64,000 nt of DNA from JBNKVT01 sp050299335 (lineage in GTDB: Bacteria; Pseudomonadota; Alphaproteobacteria; Rhodobacterales; Rhodobacteraceae). The first letter of the stretch is position 1. Each line of letters begins with the position of its first letter. The notes beneath the pieces are model-generated. The model saw only the letters and a list, made by a program, of their open reading frames with translations, had not been told where the DNA came from and made no database searches. The stretch lies in contig JBNKVT010000044.1 of assembly GCA_050299335.1 (NCBI GenBank), positions 1 through 64,000 of the forward strand. Direction: 5' to 3'. Made by a program: the position numbers and the translations under genes. Shown one piece after another: positions 59,718-64,000 of the stretch.

Positions 59718-60452
59718 ATGGTCGGGGGATGCATCCGAACGGTAGTGAGCGCCGGGGCGCTGGTCCTGATGTCGGCCTGCACCGATACGGGTGGCACCGG
59801 TGTTGCGGCCTCGGACCCCTATGAAGCGGGCAACCGCAGGGTCCATGCCTTCAACAAGGCGGTCGACCGCAGCGTCGTGCGACCGGTCGCCAATGCCTAT
59901 GGCGAGGCCGTCCACGAGGAAATCCGCACGTCGCTGTCGAACGGGGTCAGCAATCTCGACTTGCCGGTGGTCTTCATCAACCATGTGCTGCAGGGCGATA
60001 TCGACGATGCGGGCCGGACCTTTTTCCGCTTCGGGCTGAACTCGACCTTCGGGCTGGCCGGGTTGCGCGACCCGGCGTCGGATGCGGGGCTCTATCTGCG
60101 CGACACCGGCTTCGGCGAGACCCTCGCCGCCTGGGGCGTGCGCGAGGGGGCCTATCTGGAACTGCCGGTGGTCGGGCCCAGCTCGGAACGGGACGCGGCG
60201 GGACGCCTGGTCGATTTCGCCATCAACCCGGTGCGCTATGTGTTCGATGCCAGGACAGGGCGCTACCTGACCGCGGCAAATGTGCTCCGGATCAATGAGC
60301 GCTATGAATACCGCGATCTGATCGATACAATCCTCTATCAATCGGCCGACAGCTATCTCGCCGCGCGCATTGCCTATCTTCAGAACAAGGCGGCGCGGGT
60401 ACATGACGGGGTCGACGAAGACAATCTGGTGGATCCAAATGCAGACTTCTGA
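59718..60452 (+). CDS. mlaA: MlaA/VacJ family outer-membrane lipoprotein
   Basis: 244 residues. A signal with lipobox LMSAC places the mature Cys near residue 20. The MlaA domain follows: ASDPYEAGNRRVHAFNKAVDRSVVRPVANAYGE, FINHVLQGDIDDAGRTFFRFGLNSTFGLAGLRDPASDAG, and YLELPVVGPSSERDAAGRLVDF. It extracts mislocalised phospholipids from the outer leaflet of the outer membrane. The start at 59718 is chosen for the signal peptide; an in-frame GTG at 59700 is possible. mlaC overlaps it by 14 bases; the remaining Mla genes are not here. Confidence 0.92.
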   Translation: MVGGCIRTVVSAGALVLMSACTDTGGTGVAASDPYEAGNRRVHAFNKAVDRSVVRPVANAYGEAVHEEIRTSLSNGVSNLDLPVVFINHVLQGDIDDAGRTFFRFGLNSTFGLAGLRDPASDAGLYLRDTGFGETLAAWGVREGAYLELPVVGPSSERDAAGRLVDFAINPVRYVFDARTGRYLTAANVLRINERYEYRDLIDTILYQSADSYLAARIAYLQNKAARVHDGVDEDNLVDPNADF

Positions 60453-61050
60453 GTTTTCCAAGAGACGCTTTCTGACCCTTGTGGGCGGAACCTCGCTGGC
60501 CTGGCTTGCCGGGATGCCGGCGCGGGCCCTGTCGACGTCCCAGGCCGCTTCGCAGGTCGAAAGGGTGGTGTCCGAGGTCCTGTCCCTGGTCAATTCCAAC
60601 CGCTCCGAGACCCAGGTCCTCGCCGGGTTCAAGCAGATTTTCCAGGCCAATGCCGATGTCCAGACCATCGCACGGACGGTCTTGGGCCGACCCTGGCGAA
60701 CGGCGAGCAACCAGCAGAAATCGGCCTTCATTCAGGCCTATCAGGACTATATCGGCAATCTCTATGGTCGCCAGTTCCACGAATATCGCGGCTCGACCGT
60801 GACCGTGAACGGCGCCAGGGACCAGGGCCAGAAGGGGGTGCTGGTCAACTCGACGGTCAAGGTCCCGGGCCAGGCGCCGGTGGCCATCGACTGGCAGGTG
60901 ATCGACCGCGGCGGGCAGCCGAAGCTGTTCGATATCTATATCGAGGGCGTGTCGATGCTGATCACCGGCCGCACCGAGGTGGCGTCGATGCTGGAGGCCA
61001 ATGGCGGAGATATCGACCGCCTGATCGCGGCCCTCAAGCGCAGCGCCTGA
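60439..61050 (+). CDS. mlaC: MlaC/Ttg2D family phospholipid-binding protein
   Basis: 203 residues. The N-terminus has a twin-arginine-like KRRFLTLVGGTSLAWLAG signal (cleaved near 31). The mature domain has LVNSNRSETQVLAGFKQIFQANADVQTIARTVLGRPWRTAS, QKSAFIQAYQDYIGNLYGRQFHEYRG and VAIDWQVIDRGGQPKLFDIYIEGVSML. It shuttles phospholipids across the periplasm between MlaA and the inner-membrane complex. It starts inside the last 14 bases of mlaA, so it is translationally coupled. Confidence 0.92.
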   Translation: MQTSEFSKRRFLTLVGGTSLAWLAGMPARALSTSQAASQVERVVSEVLSLVNSNRSETQVLAGFKQIFQANADVQTIARTVLGRPWRTASNQQKSAFIQAYQDYIGNLYGRQFHEYRGSTVTVNGARDQGQKGVLVNSTVKVPGQAPVAIDWQVIDRGGQPKLFDIYIEGVSMLITGRTEVASMLEANGGDIDRLIAALKRSA

Positions 61051-61097
61051 CCGCGTATCGATGCTGTCCGTTCCGGTGCATCCCGGCCGTTAAGCAA

Positions 61098-61143
61098 CCG
61101 AAATCTTTCGAAGATTTCGGCCGCATTCTTCGAAAGAATGCGG
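61098..61143. repeat. Two adjacent hairpins after mlaC
   Basis: CCGAAATCT / AGATTTCGG (61098-61120) is followed directly by CCGCATTCTT / AAGAATGCGG (61121-61143). Both are perfect, with TTCGA and CGA loops. There is no T run. They lie between the convergent mlaC and penicillin-binding protein genes and probably stop or insulate both transcripts. Confidence 0.7.
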
Positions 61144-61173
61144 TTGGACGGTTCAGGAGAAGGGGCGGACCCT

Positions 61174-63189
61174 TCAATCCTCCGACAGCAAAATCCTCAG
61201 CAGGTCCTCGACCACGGTCTCGGTCTTCTGATCGACCTCCCGCCCGAACTCACCGAGCGGCGGCAGCGTCGGATCATAGGGCTGGCCCGCCAGAAGCTGC
61301 GGCTCCGGCGGTACGATCATCGGCAGCGGTGTCACCGGCAGCCCGTCATGGACCCGCTCCATCGTCTCGCGCCAGATTTCCGCCGGAAGCCCGCCGCCCG
61401 TCACTCCGGTCAGCGGCGTGTTGTCGTCATAGCCCATCCAGACCCCGGTCACGTAATCCCCGGTAAAGCCGATGAACCAGGCATCCCGCGCCGCCGATGT
61501 GGTCCCGGTCTTGCCTGCCGCCGGCCGGTCGCCGAGGATCGCCCGTGCCCCGGTTCCGTCCTGCACCACCTGGTTCATCATGTAGACCAGATACCCGGCG
61601 GCCTGTTCGTCCATCACCCTTATCGCCCGGTCCCGGTCCGAGCCCAGCTCGAACCCGTCATTGGTTTTCAGCCCCAGCATCCCGTAGGGCCGCGACAGCC
61701 GTCCGCCATTCAGGATGCCGGCATAGGCGCCGGTCAGTTCGGTCAGCGTCACTTCCGAAGTCCCCAGCGCCAGCGCCGGCCCGTCGGCAATGGGCGATTC
61801 GATGCCGAAATCCTGCGCAATCGCCCTGACCCGCGCCCGTCCGGCCCGCTCCGAGACCTTGACCGCAGCCGTGTTCACCGAATGCTTCAGCGCCTCAGTG
61901 AGCGTAATCGGCCCCAGATACTCGCGGGTATAGTTCTGCGGCGACCAGGGGCCTGAGCCCGGCACATTCAGCGTGATCGGCTCGTCGACGATGATATCGG
62001 TCGGCAGCATTCCGGTTTCCAGCCCCGCCGCGTAGACGAACGGCTTGAAGGCCGAGCCTGGCTGCCTCAGCGCCTGGGTTGCGCGGTTGAACTGTCCCGA
62101 GACCCCGGTCTCGCGCCCGCCGACCATCGCCCGGACCGCCCCGTCGGGCGACATGACCACGATCGCCGCCTGCGCCTTCGATCCGTCGCGGACCTTGGTC
62201 TCGAACACATCGGCAAGTGCGGCCTCCGCCGCCCGCTGGATGCGCTGGTCGAGGGTGGTCGAGATCACCACATCTTCGGAGGTCTGCTTTGTAAGGTACT
62301 CGGGCGCCTTTTCCATCACCCAGTCGGCGAAATACCCCCCGGCCCGTGCGCTTGCCGCCGGGGACAATTGGGCAGGGTTCTCGCGGGCGATATTGGCCTC
62401 GATGGAGGTCAGGTAGCCCTGTTCCTCCATCAGCCCGATGATCACGTCGGCGCGATCCTGGGCCACCTGAAGGTTCGAGGTCGGCGCATAGCGCGACGGG
62501 GCCTTCAACAGACCTGCCAGCATCGCCGCCTCCGCCGGGGTCACGTCGCGGGCCGATTTGCCGAAATAGCGCTGCGATGCTGCCTCGAACCCCTGCGCTC
62601 CTGCCCCCAGATAGGAGCGGTTGAGATAGATCGACAGGATATCGTCCTTGGAGTATTTCAGCTCCATCGCCAGCACGATCGGCACCTGCTTGATATGCCG
62701 CACCAATGACCGCGAGTTGTCGAAGAACAGCAGCTTCGCCGCCTGCTGGGTGATCGTCGAGCCGCCCTGTACCACCCCGCCGGCCCGGTAGTTCGCCACC
62801 AGTGCGCGGACAATCGACTTCGGGTCCAGCCCAAAATGCATGTAGAACCGCTTGTCTTCGGTCGCCACCACCGCATTCACCAGATGCTGCGAGGCGGTAT
62901 CGGCCCTGGTGATCCGGTACTGCTCGCCGCGCCAGGCGAACACGTCACCATTGCGGTCCAGAAGCGTCACCGAGCCCCGTTCGCGCCCGTCGAACAGCTC
63001 TTCACTGCTCGGCAGCGAGGAATAATAATAGGCCACCGAGAATCCCAGGACGACCCCGACCACCAGCCCGGCGCGCAACCCGATCCACCAGAACAGCCCG
63101 AAGGTTTTCCGGAAGGTCCAGGACAGCATCCGCCTGAAAATACCTGTCTTCGCCCCGCGTTGCTGGGGCTTTCTGCCGCGTTTGGCCAT
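61174..63189 (-). CDS. Class A penicillin-binding protein (PBP1A-like)
   Basis: 671 residues. A basic cytoplasmic N-terminus (1-28) and TM helix (about 32-55) are followed by a family 51 glycosyltransferase with the catalytic Glu-111 in VVATEDKRFYMHFG, then GGSTITQQAAKLLF and LNRSYLGAGAQGFEAASQRYFG. The transpeptidase has the active Ser in RQPGSAFKPF near 380, SVN near 435 and KTGTT near 563. It polymerises and cross-links peptidoglycan in the periplasm. The C-terminus is short and without an extra domain, unlike some PBP1A. It is a single gene, convergent with mlaC. Confidence 0.93.
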   Translation of the reverse strand: MAKRGRKPQQRGAKTGIFRRMLSWTFRKTFGLFWWIGLRAGLVVGVVLGFSVAYYYSSLPSSEELFDGRERGSVTLLDRNGDVFAWRGEQYRITRADTASQHLVNAVVATEDKRFYMHFGLDPKSIVRALVANYRAGGVVQGGSTITQQAAKLLFFDNSRSLVRHIKQVPIVLAMELKYSKDDILSIYLNRSYLGAGAQGFEAASQRYFGKSARDVTPAEAAMLAGLLKAPSRYAPTSNLQVAQDRADVIIGLMEEQGYLTSIEANIARENPAQLSPAASARAGGYFADWVMEKAPEYLTKQTSEDVVISTTLDQRIQRAAEAALADVFETKVRDGSKAQAAIVVMSPDGAVRAMVGGRETGVSGQFNRATQALRQPGSAFKPFVYAAGLETGMLPTDIIVDEPITLNVPGSGPWSPQNYTREYLGPITLTEALKHSVNTAAVKVSERAGRARVRAIAQDFGIESPIADGPALALGTSEVTLTELTGAYAGILNGGRLSRPYGMLGLKTNDGFELGSDRDRAIRVMDEQAAGYLVYMMNQVVQDGTGARAILGDRPAAGKTGTTSAARDAWFIGFTGDYVTGVWMGYDDNTPLTGVTGGGLPAEIWRETMERVHDGLPVTPLPMIVPPEPQLLAGQPYDPTLPPLGEFGREVDQKTETVVEDLLRILLSED

Positions 63190-63482
63190 GTCTGCTCCGG
63201 AGCTTTGCGCTACCTGCCTTTATCGTTGCCGCACAGAGTACAGCAAACCCGCCGCCTTGTGGAGCCCCATTCCGGCTTTCTCAAGCTGCGTGTTTTTTAA
63301 ACACACAATATTTTTTGTGCATATTTTGAGCACTTCCATGGGATTCCACCTGTTTCCGGCCCCGAATTGCCTCGCATTAAGGCGCATCAGGTTCTTGTGT
63401 CGGGCTCAGGCCCGTATGGGTTGCATGTGGCGTGCAGAGGTCAAGAGGCCCGGGCGCTCAACCAGAACAAGCGAGGGGAAGT

Positions 63483-63821
63483 ATGAAACTTATTATCGCT
63501 GTCATCAAACCATTCAAGCTCGAGGAAGTTCGCGAGGCGCTGACCGGCGTCGGCGTTCAGGGGCTGATGGTTTCCGAGGTCAAGGGGTTTGGCCGCCAGG
63601 CCGGGCATACCGAGATCTACCGCGGCGCTGAATACGTCGTGAACTTCGTGCCCAAGATCAAGCTCGAGGTGGTCGTGCCAGACAGCGCGGTCGCCCAGAC
63701 CGTCGAGGTCCTGTCCGAGACCGCCAAGACCGGCAAGATCGGCGACGGCAAGATCTTCGTCGTCGATGTCGAGCAGGCGATGCGGGTGCGCACCGGCGAG
63801 ACCGGCGAAGAAGCGCTCTGA
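63483..63821 (+). CDS. glnK: Nitrogen regulatory protein P-II
   Basis: 112 residues of a trimeric signal protein. It begins MKLIIAVIKPFKLEEVREAL. The T-loop GRQAGHTEIYRGAEYVVNF contains Tyr-51, the uridylylation site. The B- and C-loop segments GKIGDGKIFVVDVEQAMRVRTGETGEEAL follow. GlnK binds ATP, 2-oxoglutarate and AmtB; the amtB gene begins 31 bases downstream, which supports glnK over glnB. The start at 63483 has GGGGAAGT upstream. Confidence 0.96.
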   Translation: MKLIIAVIKPFKLEEVREALTGVGVQGLMVSEVKGFGRQAGHTEIYRGAEYVVNFVPKIKLEVVVPDSAVAQTVEVLSETAKTGKIGDGKIFVVDVEQAMRVRTGETGEEAL

Positions 63822-63852
63822 GTTAACAAGTCCAAGAACCATGAGGGACAAC

Positions 63853-64000
63853 ATGTCGAAAATCACCAAATATGCGGGGCTGGCGACGCTGCTTGCTGTC
63901 ACGGCCGCCCCGGTGCTGGCGCAGGAGGCCGACGCGCCCACAGGAGAGCCGGCCGAACACACCGTCTTCATCCTCAACTCCTTCCTCTTCCTCGTCACCG
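63853..64000 (+). CDS. amtB: Ammonium transporter AmtB, N-terminus only (window edge)
   Basis: Only the first 49 codons are present. The signal-like MSKITKYAGLATLLAVTAAPVLAQ is followed by EADAPTGEPAEHTVFILNSFLFLVT, which enters the first membrane helix of AmtB. The start at 63853 is favoured because GAGGGA lies 6 bases upstream; an in-frame ATG at 63841 is less likely. It is co-transcribed with glnK. Confidence 0.85.
   Translation, partial: MSKITKYAGLATLLAVTAAPVLAQEADAPTGEPAEHTVFILNSFLFLVT

Noticed and set aside
63190..63482. NtrC or sigma-54 site before glnK
   Set aside because: The AT-rich dyad CACACAATATTTTTTGTG and the nearby GTGC...GCAC pair do not match the NtrC box spacing, and no GG-N10-GC promoter is clear.

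Overview
The window is high-GC alphaproteobacterial chromosome, and I place it in the Rhodobacterales (Roseobacter/Rhodobacter group). The reasons are protein resemblance and gene content: petABC with a long cytochrome b, short-form HisG next to HisZ and HisS, an Lrp-type PutR divergent from a PutA that lacks the ribbon-helix-helix domain, DUF4170 and DUF3422 genes beside lpxK-waaA, an acidic C-terminal extension on L9, and glnK-amtB. The genus cannot be fixed from sequence reading alone. Most of the window is ordinary core genome, with a few accessory or decayed patches.

Layout. 0-2.7 kb: the tail of an IS630-type transposase, then a membrane chemoreceptor with a possible CheR-tethering C-terminus. 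3.0-7.1 kb: lipid A/Kdo genes lpxK-waaA, then DUF4170 and DUF3422. 7.3-13.3 kb: a mixed region with a sulfotransferase-like protein, small membrane proteins, a RibD-like reductase divergent from an HxlR regulator with two candidate operator boxes, a class IV aminotransferase and a quinone oxidoreductase. 13.8-17.9 kb: putR/putA proline catabolism. 18.1-20.9 kb: a palindromic repeat cluster and an amino-acid ABC importer with no ATPase gene beside it. 21.4-24.1 kb: a small membrane protein, gshB and a UbiH-like hydroxylase. 24.2-25.5 kb: rpsF-rpsR-rplI. 25.6-28.2 kb: an SMI1/KNR4 protein, gltX and a small periplasmic protein. 28.4-31.9 kb: a two-component system and an amidohydrolase. 32.7-35.5 kb: an XRE/DUF2975 pair, a lipoprotein and trkH. 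35.7-39.0 kb: hisS-hisZ-hisG. 39.2 kb: a cell wall hydrolase.

39.8-44.0 kb is the most unusual stretch. An intact tRNA-Pro(CGG) and a 48-bp copy of its 3' half lie in direct orientation about 4.1 kb apart. They bound a two-gene ABC exporter, a 63-bp tandem repeat and three gene remnants (IS200/IS605-like TnpA, gamma-glutamyltransferase and an IS630 transposase that carries a palindromic insertion). This looks like a decayed tRNA-targeted integrative element with no surviving integrase.

44.0-64.0 kb: a DUF2167 protein, an EamA transporter, a soluble mini-chemoreceptor, an M3 peptidase, petABC (bc1 complex), trmL, a TerB-like protein, a TusA-like protein and ccdA. A 1.3-kb gene-free tract full of repeats, including a 97-bp near-perfect inverted repeat, follows. 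Then come a type I secretion pair whose ABC gene has a 1-base frameshift, mlaA-mlaC, a class A penicillin-binding protein, glnK and the start of amtB.

No wholly new defence or metabolic system was found. The best leads are the tRNA-Pro-bounded island, a low-GC block inside hisS that suggests recombination, several families of palindromic intergenic repeats, and the truncated soluble chemoreceptor.
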